NCBI GenBank assembly: GCA_947446335.1
Contig: CANFGA010000178.1
Location: 1 to 6,729, forward strand
Source: Oxalobacteraceae bacterium
Lineage (GTDB): Bacteria; Pseudomonadota; Gammaproteobacteria; Burkholderiales; Burkholderiaceae_D
Direction of reading: 5' to 3'
Length of the DNA: 6,729 bases
The position numbers and the translations under genes are program-made. Below, piece by piece: positions 1 to 5,666 of this stretch; within the stretch, counting starts at the first letter, position 1; every line of letters starts with the position of its first letter. Under the pieces are notes generated by a model. That model searched no databases, had not been told where the DNA came from, and worked only from the letters and a program-made list of their open reading frames with translations.

Positions 1-1
1 A

Positions 2-1696
2 TTCCTGGCGCCGCCGGTGGGCGAGGGCAATACCATCGAGGCTGCGCGCCAGGCGATGCAACTGACCTATCTGCACTGGGGCTTGTCCGGCTGGGGCGTC
101 TACACGCTGGTGGGGATGTCGCTGGCATTTTTCAGCTATCGGCACGGCATGCCGTTGACGATACGTTCGTCGCTGTATCCCTTGTTCGGCAAGCGCATCC
201 ACGGCGCGATCGGCGACGCGGTCGACATCGCGGCCGTGCTGGGCACGGTGTTCGGGATTGCGACTAGCCTCGGGATCGGCATCATCCAGCTCAATTTCGG
301 GCTGAAGCACATGTTCGGCATCCCTGAGGCGACTTCGACCCAGACGATACTGGCGATCCTGATCGTAGTTTTTTCCGCGATTTCGGCCGTGACCGGGGTC
401 GAGAAGGGGATTCGCCGCCTGTCCGAATTCAACATGCTCTTGGCCTTGCTGCTGATGCTGTTCGTGCTGTTTTCCGGCAAGACCATCTTCTTGCTCAATG
501 CCTTGGTGATGAACGTCGGCGATTACGTGACCAACTTCGTGAGCTTGTCGCTCAATACCTACGCCTACAATCAGCCGACCGAGTGGCTCAATGCATGGAC
601 CATCTTTTTCTGGGCCTGGTGGATCGCATGGGGCCCGTTCGTCGGCCTGTTCCTGGCCCGCATTTCGCGCGGACGCACGATACGCCAGTTCGTCGCCGGC
701 ACCTTGATATTGCCGCTGGTGTTCATGATGGCATGGATGTCGATCATGGGTAACAGCGCGATCGACATGGTGATGAACAATACCGGTGTGCTCGATTTCG
801 GCCAGCAAGCGATGGCCAATCCGGGCTCGTCGATCTATCTATTCCTGGAAAGCTTTCCATGGGTAGGCGTGACCACGGTCGGGACCACGATCCTGGCCAT
901 CGTCTTTTTCATCACCTCGGCCGATTCCGGTGCGCTGGTGCTGTCGAACATGACATCAAGGCTGCGCAACCCTGCCAGCGACGCGCCGCCATGGATGCGC
1001 ATCCTGTGGGCTGCCATCATCGGCGTGCTGACCGTGGCGTTGCTGATGGCGGGTGGCTTGACCGTACTGCAAGGCACTGTCGTGATCATGGGCTTGCCGT
1101 TTGCCTTCGTTCTGTTCCTGATGATGCTGGGGCTGCTGAAGGCGCTGAAGGTTGAGGGCTTGAAGGAAGACAGTCACCGTGGCAGTTTGTCGGGGATGTT
1201 GTCGGGCCGGATGGCGCCAAGCGACGCGGTGGCCGGCAGCTGGCATCAACGCCTGGCGCGCGCGGTCAGTTTTCCTAGTCACCAGCAAGTGACGCGCTTT
1301 TTGCAAGAAGTGGGCAAGCCGGCGCTGGAAGAGATCCGCGCCGTGTTGTCGGGCAAAGGCTTCCACGTCGATATCAAGGAGGGCGTGGATGAGGATGAAC
1401 ACCTGGCCTTGACCGTGGATCTGGGCGGCGAGCAGAATTTCATCTACCAGATCTGGCCTTTGAAATGCGTGATGCCGGCTTTTTCAATCCGGACCACGCG
1501 CGCCAATTCGCATTATTATCGGGTCGAGGTTCATATCGGCGATGGCGGCCAAGGCTACGATCTGGCCGGTTACAGCAAGGAACAGGTCATCGCCGATATT
1601 CTCGACCAGTACGAGCGGCACATGTTCTTCCTGCATACCCAGCGCGAGGGTCCCGGTGGCGATGGCGCGCTGCCGGCGGGGCCGGCGCAGTCCTGA
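2..1696 (+). CDS. betT: BetT-type choline/betaine transporter (BCCT family), 5' end outside window
   Basis: Inner-membrane secondary transporter of the betaine/choline/carnitine family; BetT members take up choline, usually proton-driven, for glycine-betaine synthesis and osmoprotection. The frame is open from base 2 (FLAPPVGEGNT...), so the GTG at 17 is only an internal codon; about 110 N-terminal residues are missing compared with E. coli BetT (about 677 aa). In the visible 564 residues, repeated hydrophobic helices run to about residue 380. The BCCT signature WTIFFWAWW lies at 199-207, and the W206-W207-x-x-W210 pattern matches the tryptophans of the substrate aromatic box. ITSADSGA at 304-311 is the conserved helix after it. 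A long cytoplasmic tail of about 180 residues (including EEQNFIYQIWP-like and YSKEQVIADILDQYERH segments) is typical of BetT and not of short BCCT proteins; in BetT this tail tunes osmotic activation. No bet biosynthesis gene or regulator is in the window. Family is certain; exact substrate is inferred. Confidence 0.92.
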   Translation, partial: FLAPPVGEGNTIEAARQAMQLTYLHWGLSGWGVYTLVGMSLAFFSYRHGMPLTIRSSLYPLFGKRIHGAIGDAVDIAAVLGTVFGIATSLGIGIIQLNFGLKHMFGIPEATSTQTILAILIVVFSAISAVTGVEKGIRRLSEFNMLLALLLMLFVLFSGKTIFLLNALVMNVGDYVTNFVSLSLNTYAYNQPTEWLNAWTIFFWAWWIAWGPFVGLFLARISRGRTIRQFVAGTLILPLVFMMAWMSIMGNSAIDMVMNNTGVLDFGQQAMANPGSSIYLFLESFPWVGVTTVGTTILAIVFFITSADSGALVLSNMTSRLRNPASDAPPWMRILWAAIIGVLTVALLMAGGLTVLQGTVVIMGLPFAFVLFLMMLGLLKALKVEGLKEDSHRGSLSGMLSGRMAPSDAVAGSWHQRLARAVSFPSHQQVTRFLQEVGKPALEEIRAVLSGKGFHVDIKEGVDEDEHLALTVDLGGEQNFIYQIWPLKCVMPAFSIRTTRANSHYYRVEVHIGDGGQGYDLAGYSKEQVIADILDQYERHMFFLHTQREGPGGDGALPAGPAQS

Positions 1697-1699
1697 GCT

Positions 1700-2095
1700 T
1701 CAGCGCTGCGGCTGCAGCGTGGGCCACAGTGCCCACAGCAGCAGCGCGCTCAGCAAGGCCGCGCTGCAATCGATCAGCCAGTCCGAGACCGCGCCGTGGC
1801 GGTAGGGCAGCAAGCTTTGCAGCAATTCATCGACCGCGCCCATCGCCGCTATGGTGGCGACCGATTTGATGCTTCTTTGCCAGCGGTTGCCGTTGCTGCC
1901 GCCAAAGAGCAGCAGCGTCAGGCCGGCATAGGCTGAAAAATGCAGCACGATCCCCGGCGCATAGGCACCGATGTCGCTGCGCGCGCCGGGCACCGAGCCC
2001 AGCGCGAGGATCAACAGGTACAGCGCGATCGCGCAGCGGTAGCGCTGTTTTTGCAATCCGGGCTCGAAAAAGATGGTTGAAAGCAGGTTTTGCAT
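1700..2095 (-). CDS. VanZ-like family small membrane protein
   Basis: 131-residue integral membrane protein of the VanZ-like family. The family is named after the teicoplanin-resistance accessory protein VanZ, but most members in Gram-negative bacteria have no known function, so no resistance role is inferred. Four hydrophobic segments are visible at about residues 21-36, 47-65, 76-88 and 108-124. The conserved polar pattern is present: H52 in the second helix (HFSAYAGLTLLLFG), GAVDELLQ at 86-93, and R99-H-G-A-V-S-D105 with D109 before the last helix. The ATG at 2095 gives the expected family length, although no strong Shine-Dalgarno precedes it. The stop lies three bases from the betT stop on the other strand, and no terminator is visible between these convergent genes. 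Transcription would have to start in the gap to the right; a candidate promoter is listed at 2313-2346. Confidence 0.85.
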   Translation of the reverse strand: MQNLLSTIFFEPGLQKQRYRCAIALYLLILALGSVPGARSDIGAYAPGIVLHFSAYAGLTLLLFGGSNGNRWQRSIKSVATIAAMGAVDELLQSLLPYRHGAVSDWLIDCSAALLSALLLWALWPTLQPQR

Positions 2096-2312
2096 GGGCT
2101 GGCTCTGGTTGGCAGGGCTGGCGACGATACCACATGAGCAGCCTGCTGCGAGGTGTTCATCTGATGATTTGAATAAGGCTGGAGAGGCTGCGAGCGCTTT
2201 GCTGAAAATTCAAAGCAATGAGCGCCGGCCGGAATTGGGGGTGGTGTGTCATTGATTCAAACACACCTGACCTTGATCACGCATATCGGTTGCATGTATC
2301 GCGGCTGAGATA

Positions 2313-2346
2313 ATCATAGCGATTGAACATGACAAGAGCATGACAT
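2313..2346 (-). promoter_or_regulatory. Candidate activator-dependent promoter with Pho-box-like direct repeat
   Basis: Read on the minus strand, TGTCAT (2345-2340) is repeated exactly 11 bases later (2334-2329), giving ATGTCATGCTCTTGTCAT. The E. coli PhoB box is two CTGTCAT repeats separated by four AT-rich bases, also an 11-base period; 12 of the 14 half-site bases match here, but the spacer GCTC is not AT-rich. Ten bases further on is TATGAT (2318-2313), a 5/6 match to the -10 consensus, and no proper -35 hexamer lies 16-18 bases upstream of it. A repeat replacing the -35 about 10 bases before the -10 is the arrangement of PhoB-activated promoters. The only gene downstream is the vanZ-like one, with a leader of about 210 bases. 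Could be coincidence. Confidence 0.33.
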
Positions 2347-2398
2347 CGCGCAATGTTTTCCTTGTTTTTGCGCAAAATGGTTGAAAAAAGTGAAAAAA

Positions 2399-2422
2399 AA
2401 GCCCGCTGGTAAAAGCGGGCTT
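2399..2422 (-). terminator. Intrinsic terminator of the LemA/TPM operon
   Basis: On the minus strand, AAGCCCGCT pairs perfectly with AGCGGGCTT (9 bp, six-base loop), and the stem is followed directly by eight T residues (complement of A 2393-2400). This is a textbook rho-independent terminator, placed 145 bases beyond the stop of the last gene of the minus-strand operon. On the plus strand the hairpin is followed by GAAACTATTTTC, without a clean T-run, so it should act mainly in one direction. Confidence 0.88.
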
Positions 2423-2436
2423 GAAACTATTTTCTT

Positions 2437-2444
2437 GGAGGAGA
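2437..2444 (+). promoter_or_regulatory. Strong plus-strand Shine-Dalgarno without an assigned gene
   Basis: GGAGGAGA is a near-perfect anti-16S complement, and a second GGAGA follows at 2450-2454. The first is six bases (counted from GGAGG) upstream of a GTG at 2448; the second is ten bases upstream of an ATG at 2465. The surrounding TTGGAGGAGA and TGGAGACAAAC wording resembles translation leaders of Burkholderiales genes, yet no normal gene follows. It may serve the short frame at 2448-2513, or be the remnant of a lost gene. Confidence 0.4.
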
Positions 2445-2447
2445 ATA

Positions 2448-2513
2448 GTGGAGACAAACAAATTATGCTGCATTGCCGCATCGACGTCCAATTGGTATTT
2501 TGGATACCCCTGA
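2448..2513 (+). CDS. Possible 21-residue peptide, unrecognised
   Basis: GTG start six bases after GGAGG and stop TGA at 2511-2513, followed in frame by TAG. The 21-residue product begins METNKLCC and ends NWYFGYP; it has two adjacent cysteines at residues 7-8, a small-residue and serine/threonine middle, and an aromatic C-terminus. I recognise no family. Arguments for it are the excellent ribosome site and spacing. Arguments against are its length, the lack of a visible plus-strand promoter, and the absence of any modifying enzyme, transporter or regulated gene downstream; the next genes to the right are on the opposite strand. A competing frame starts at ATG 2465 and runs 37 residues to 2578, entering antisense to the TPM gene. 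It could be a leader or signalling peptide, a decayed leader, or chance. Confidence 0.28.
   Translation: METNKLCCIAASTSNWYFGYP
2494..2508. repeat. Short inverted repeat GGTAT-N5-ATACC
   Basis: GGTAT (2494-2498) and ATACC (2504-2508) are perfect complements separated by TTTGG. The arms resemble GntR-type half-operators, but the spacing differs from well-known sites and there is no regulator gene in the window. An eight-T run follows about ten bases later (around 2518), too far from a weak five-bp stem to be a convincing terminator. Confidence 0.3.
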
Positions 2514-2567
2514 TAGATTTTTTTTATGGTCAACCGGGGCCTGTCGATGCAGTCTGTCTGGTCCTGG

Positions 2568-3086
2568 TCACAGCATGATGGCCTGGTCCGGCAATTGGTT
2601 CGGGCCCGCGCCAGTGGCTGGAAAATGTTCGGCCAACAAGGCATTGAGCGCATTGATCGCTGCCAGCGTGCTTTCATGAAATTCCCCCTTGGCAAAGCCC
2701 TGCGTCATCGTGTTGCACAGTGCGCGCCACTGGGTTTTGTCGATGCGGCGCCCGACATGGCGATCGGCCACGATCTCGACCGCGTGTTCGGCCAGATTGA
2801 CGTAAATGAGCACGCCGCAATTGTCTTCGGTATCCCAGATCCCGTATTGTGCAAACAGTTCCAGCGCGCGCTGGCGGTTGCTGGTACCCCTGAAGACGGC
2901 ATCGAGATCGAGCGCCGCCTCGACGATCAGCCTGATTTCGGCGCGATGAATTTTTTCGCCTTGCCCGATCTGGTGCTGGATCGCCGTCAGGCTCGCGGCC
3001 GGAAAAGCGCGCCGCCCGGCCGCAGTCGTGCTCGCCAGATGCTTGATGGCGCGCTTGCAGCGGCCCGTAAAAGAAGTTGCATTCAT
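2568..3086 (-). CDS. Soluble TPM-domain protein (YgcG/TPM_phosphatase family)
   Basis: 172-residue protein with a TPM domain over about residues 40-155. Recognisable pieces are HRAEIRLIVEAAL (48-60, the first strand-helix unit), RALELFAQYGIWDTEDNCGVLIYV (73-96, with the acidic turn E87-D88 before the Gly-Val-Leu strand) and VEIVADRHVGRRI (103-115). TPM domains have been reported to bind divalent metal and in plants to have acid phosphatase activity, but the bacterial role is unsettled. There is no signal peptide or membrane helix, so it is probably cytoplasmic, unlike its upstream partner. I chose the ATG at 3086, whose A is the last base of the upstream TGA (TGATG overlap), which indicates translational coupling; a GTG one codon earlier (3089) is possible. 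It is the last gene before the terminator at 2399-2422. Confidence 0.87.
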   Translation of the reverse strand: MNATSFTGRCKRAIKHLASTTAAGRRAFPAASLTAIQHQIGQGEKIHRAEIRLIVEAALDLDAVFRGTSNRQRALELFAQYGIWDTEDNCGVLIYVNLAEHAVEIVADRHVGRRIDKTQWRALCNTMTQGFAKGEFHESTLAAINALNALLAEHFPATGAGPNQLPDQAIML

Positions 3087-3997
3087 CACCAGTTCCCCGA
3101 GGCGCCGCCGCCGTCAAATCCGCCACCACCGCCTGAAAAACCGCCGCCACCGCCGCCGGAAAAGCCACCTCCGCCGCCACCGCCACCGTGACCGAAGCCG
3201 CCGCCGAGCGCGCTGCCGAGCAAGACGCCGGTTGCGCCGTGGCTCCAGCCATCGCGATGCACCTTGCCGCGCGAGCGGAACATCGCGCCGAAAGCGAGCA
3301 CGCCAAAGAGCAACAATGGCCACCAGGAACCGATGCTGGCGGGCGCTTTTTGTTGCGGTGCAGAAAATGATTCCTGGTTCAACAGCGCGGCGATCGCCCC
3401 CACGCCGGCGACCAGGCCGCCGTAATAATCATTTTGTCGAAAATGCGGTGCAATCACGTCTTGCAAGACGCGCTTGGACTGGGCATCGGTCAGCACGCCC
3501 TGAACGCCGCGCCCGGCTTCGATGCGCAAACGGCGCAGCGCCTGCGGATTGTCTTTCGCCACCAGCAGCAGCACGCCATCGTCCTGTCCCTTGCGGCCCA
3601 GTTTCCACGCATCGGTGACGCGGATGCTGTATTGCTCTATCGCTTCCGGCGCCGTGCTGGAAACGAGCAGGACGGCGATCTGGTTGCCGCTCTTTTGTTC
3701 ATGCTCAAGCAGCACGCGCTCGAGCGCGCTGACTTCGCTCGCATCGAGCATCCCGGCCAGATCGCTCACGCGCGCGGCCAGCGGCGGAACCGGCTGCAGC
3801 GCGCCCAAGGCTGGCGCTGCGGCCGGCTGCGCCGCAACTACCGGCGCTGCCGGCACTGCCGGCGCTGTTGTGACTGTCGGTGCCTTGGCCGGCTGGGCGC
3901 TGGCCGGGGCCGCGTGCAGCATCGTCAGCGCCATCAGCGGCGCTGACAGCAGCGTCCGCCATTTGGCGGACAAGTCGTGCGCATGAGTGCGTGACAT
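3086..3997 (-). CDS. Secreted, membrane-anchored TPM-domain protein with glycine-rich tail (YgcG-like)
   Basis: 303 residues. A Sec signal peptide spans 1-34 (hydrophobic LLSAPLMALTMLHAA, cleavage expected after ASA before Q35). An Ala/Pro-rich linker runs to about 73. The TPM domain covers about 74-205: RVSDLAGMLD (76-85), GNQIAVLLV (104-112), GRKGQDDGVLLLVA (134-147) and RIEAGRGVQGVLTD (158-171), all family hallmarks including the paired aspartates D139-D140. A transmembrane helix at about 225-240 (WWPLLLFGVLAFGAMF) is followed by a short basic stretch and a tail of almost pure Gly with Phe/Ser, ending GASGNW. So the TPM domain faces the periplasm. The start is ATG 3997: GGAAAG (4011-4006) lies eight bases upstream, ideal spacing. 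The in-frame GTG at 4006 would overlap the lemA stop by four bases, but its Shine-Dalgarno would be too close. Second gene of the lemA operon. Confidence 0.9.
   Translation of the reverse strand: MSRTHAHDLSAKWRTLLSAPLMALTMLHAAPASAQPAKAPTVTTAPAVPAAPVVAAQPAAAPALGALQPVPPLAARVSDLAGMLDASEVSALERVLLEHEQKSGNQIAVLLVSSTAPEAIEQYSIRVTDAWKLGRKGQDDGVLLLVAKDNPQALRRLRIEAGRGVQGVLTDAQSKRVLQDVIAPHFRQNDYYGGLVAGVGAIAALLNQESFSAPQQKAPASIGSWWPLLLFGVLAFGAMFRSRGKVHRDGWSHGATGVLLGSALGGGFGHGGGGGGGGFSGGGGGGFSGGGGGFDGGGASGNW
3098..3205 (-). repeat. Low-complexity GGN codon tract encoding the Gly-rich tail
   Basis: On the plus strand this is a run of CCGCCA/CCGCCG/CCACCT units (densest at 3116-3190); on the coding strand it is GGT/GGC/GGA codons interrupted by TTT-C and AGC for Phe and Ser. 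The coded block GGGGGFSGGGGGG occurs in near-duplicate copies. Such imperfect trinucleotide tracts can change length in frame between strains. Confidence 0.8.
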
Positions 3998-4002
3998 CGG
4001 AT

Positions 4003-4620
4003 TCACTTTCCGAAATTGACGGCGGGCGCGGTCGAAATCGCCTTCTCATTGTCGACCGTAAACGATGGCTTGACGTGGTAGCCGAACATCATCGCCGTCA
4101 GGTTGCTGGGGAAGCTGCGCGCGAGCACGTTGTAGTCCTGGACCGCGACGATGTAGCGCTGGCGCGCCACGGTGATGCGGTTCTCGGTCCCTTCGAGTTG
4201 CGATTGCAGATCGCGAAAGCTGGTGTCGGCCTTCAGATCCGGGTATTTCTCGGAGACGACCATCAGGCGCGAGAGCGCCGATGACAACTGGCCCTGGACT
4301 TGCTGGAATTTCTGGAACGCCTGCGGATCGTTCAGCACTTCCGGCGTGATCTGGAAACTGGTGGCCGAGGCGCGTGCGCGGGTGACCGCTTCCAGCGTCT
4401 CGCGCTCGTGCGAGGCATAGCCCTTGACGGTATTGACCAGATTCGGGATCAGATCGGCGCGGCGCTGGTATTGATTGACCACTTCGCCCCAGGCGGCCTT
4501 GGTGGCTTCATCCTTGGTTTGAAACTGGTTGTAGCCGCAGCCCGACAGGACGCCGGCGATGAGGCCCACTGTCAGCAGGCGTTGCATGGTTCGGATGATG
4601 CTTGTCGAGATTGTTTGCAT
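4003..4620 (-). CDS. lemA: LemA family lipoprotein
   Basis: 205 residues from ATG 4620. The N-terminus is a lipoprotein signal (hydrophobic LLTVGLIAGV, lipobox L25-S26-G27-C28, then GYNQFQ), so it is lipid-anchored in the envelope. The rest is the LemA helical domain: NQYQRRADLIPNLVNTVKGY (49-68) then ASHE, EKYPDLKA (124-131), QLEGTENRITVARQRY (141-156), and ARSFPSNL (167-174), all strongly conserved in LemA. LemA proteins are alpha-helical envelope proteins of poorly defined role; this family is not the Pseudomonas GacS sensor once also called LemA. Start choice is uncertain: in-frame ATGs at 4647, 4620 and 4587 all lack a clear Shine-Dalgarno. 4620 gives a normal 27-residue signal with arginines; 4587 would leave 16 residues before the Cys, still workable. 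First gene of the operon with two TPM-domain genes, a neighbourhood common in proteobacteria. Confidence 0.93.
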   Translation of the reverse strand: MQTISTSIIRTMQRLLTVGLIAGVLSGCGYNQFQTKDEATKAAWGEVVNQYQRRADLIPNLVNTVKGYASHERETLEAVTRARASATSFQITPEVLNDPQAFQKFQQVQGQLSSALSRLMVVSEKYPDLKADTSFRDLQSQLEGTENRITVARQRYIVAVQDYNVLARSFPSNLTAMMFGYHVKPSFTVDNEKAISTAPAVNFGK

Positions 4621-4746
4621 GATGGTGGACTGATGGTCGGTTGGCATGAAGTCAAATATACATCAACCATGATGAATTGGCGTTTGTTTTGCAGCGCTTG
4701 AGTTCAGCGCAAGGGCGCTTGATTTGATTGTTGCGCCGTTGGCCGC

Positions 4747-4775
4747 TTCAGTTGACGCGCCGCTGGCGTTACAAT
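4747..4775 (+). promoter_or_regulatory. Probable pyrF promoter
   Basis: TACAAT at 4770-4775 is a 5/6 match to the -10 hexamer. Seventeen bases upstream is TTCAGT (4747-4752), only 3/6 to the -35. A better hexamer, TTGACG (4752-4757), is only 12 bases from the -10 and so too close to pair with it. Transcription from here would leave a leader of about 50 bases before the pyrF GTG. The divergent lemA gene starts on the other side of this 200-base spacer. Confidence 0.42.
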
Positions 4776-4831
4776 GCGGGCGCTGCAGCATCGAGCTGCG
4801 TTCCATCCATCATTGCATTCAAAGGCGCGCC

Positions 4832-5653
4832 GTGAATTTTATCAACAAGTTATCTGCCGCCTGGACGGCCAACGACTCTTTGCTGTGCGTCGGACTCGAT
4901 CCCGACATCGCCAGGATGCCGGCAGCGTTGCAAGAACAGCCCGATGGCATCGTCACCTTTTGCAAGGCGATCATGGATGCGACCTTCGATCTGGCCTGTT
5001 CGTTCAAACCGCAGATCGCGTATTTCGCCGCGCTCGGCGCGGAGCGGCAACTGGAAGACATCTGCCGTTATGCGCGCGAAAGCTATCCGCATATTCCCTT
5101 GATCCTGGATGCCAAGCGCGGCGACATCGGCGCCACCGCGCATCAATATGCGCGCGAAGCGTTCGACCGTTATGGCGCCGATGCCGTCACCGTGAACCCG
5201 TACATGGGCTTCGATTCGGTTCAGCCTTACATGGAATGGGAAGAGCGCGGCGTCATTGTCCTGTGCCGCACCTCGAATCCGGGCGGCTCCGACTTGCAAT
5301 TCTTGAATGTCGACGGCACGCCGCTGTATCAGCACGTGGCGCGCCTGGTGGCTGAAAAATGGAACCGCAACGGACAATGCGCTCTGGTCGTAGGCGCAAC
5401 TTTTCCGGATGAATTGGCGCAGGTGCGTTCCATTGTTGGCGACATGCCCTTGCTGGTGCCCGGCATCGGCGCTCAGGGCGGCGATGTTGCCGCCACGGTG
5501 CGCGCAGGCAAAACAGCCGATGGCATGGGGATGATGGTCAATTCATCGCGCGCGATTTTGTACGCGGCGCAGCAACCGGGCGAAGATTACGCGATGGCCG
5601 CGCGCCGCGTCGCCCTGGCCACGCGCGACGAGATCAATTTGTACCGGGGCTGA
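4832..5653 (+). CDS. pyrF: Orotidine 5'-phosphate decarboxylase
   Basis: Catalyses OMP to UMP plus CO2, the last step of de novo pyrimidine synthesis, in the cytoplasm. 273 residues, the length of the subfamily 2 enzymes found in betaproteobacteria and actinobacteria (longer than the roughly 245-residue E. coli type). Motifs: LCVGLDPD (18-25), SFKPQIAYFAALG (57-69), the catalytic DAKRGDIGATA (93-103, with D93, K95 and D98), DAVTVNPYMG (117-126), CRTSNPGGSDLQ (145-156), LVVGATFPDEL (185-195), PGIGAQGGD (210-218, phosphate-binding loop) and MMVNSSRAILYA (234-245). The start is GTG 4832, with AAAGG at 4821-4825 six bases upstream; the open frame extends 36 codons further to 4724, but that segment overlaps the promoter and has no family similarity. 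Its stop is 13 bases from the stop of convergent sbcB, with no terminator visible between. Confidence 0.97.
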   Translation: MNFINKLSAAWTANDSLLCVGLDPDIARMPAALQEQPDGIVTFCKAIMDATFDLACSFKPQIAYFAALGAERQLEDICRYARESYPHIPLILDAKRGDIGATAHQYAREAFDRYGADAVTVNPYMGFDSVQPYMEWEERGVIVLCRTSNPGGSDLQFLNVDGTPLYQHVARLVAEKWNRNGQCALVVGATFPDELAQVRSIVGDMPLLVPGIGAQGGDVAATVRAGKTADGMGMMVNSSRAILYAAQQPGEDYAMAARRVALATRDEINLYRG

Positions 5654-5666
5654 TCAAGGTGCCAGG

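Larger units (their letters stand above)
2096..2567. other. Intergenic gap between vanZ-like gene and LemA operon
   Basis: This 472-base stretch has no recognisable protein gene. From left to right it holds the untranslated leader of the vanZ-like gene, with a 7-bp hairpin (2243-2249 pairing with 2261-2267, 11-base loop, no T-run). Next come a candidate activator-dependent minus-strand promoter (2313-2346), an 8-bp palindrome TTGCGCAA (2368-2375), the minus-strand terminator of the LemA operon (2399-2422), and a strong plus-strand Shine-Dalgarno with a short frame (2437-2513). It is clearly more AT-rich than its neighbours around 2350-2530. Longer open frames crossing it on either strand lack family resemblance and run antisense into the TPM gene. 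Confidence 0.8.

Noticed and set aside
1704..1719. CGCTGC/GCAGCG hairpin near the betT and vanZ stops
   Set aside because: Six-bp stem without a T-run on either strand and inside the vanZ-like coding region; not a supportable terminator.
2073..2255. Plus-strand frame of 60 codons starting inside the vanZ-like gene
   Set aside because: No ribosome site or domain; composition looks random.
2249..2695. Minus-strand frame of 148 codons across the intergenic gap
   Set aside because: It crosses the clear terminator at 2399-2422 and overlaps the end of the TPM gene in another frame; no recognisable domain.
2526..3191. Plus-strand frame of 221 codons with a Pro-rich end
   Set aside because: It lies entirely antisense to the two TPM genes; the proline run is the complement of the glycine tail, and no family is recognisable.
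4655..4683. Possible lemA promoter with TATATT (4660-4655, minus strand)
   Set aside because: The -10 is fair, but the hexamer 17 bases upstream (ACGCCA) matches the -35 at only three positions; too weak to call.
4694..4722. Direct repeat GCGCTTGA-like (4694-4701 and 4715-4722) with a small hairpin between lemA and pyrF
   Set aside because: Eight-base repeat and five-bp stem in a GC-rich spacer are within chance, with no partner regulator or terminator tail.
4724..4831. N-terminal extension of pyrF to an upstream ATG
   Set aside because: It would cover the probable promoter, has no resemblance to PyrF, and the GTG at 4832 has a better-placed ribosome site and gives the family length.
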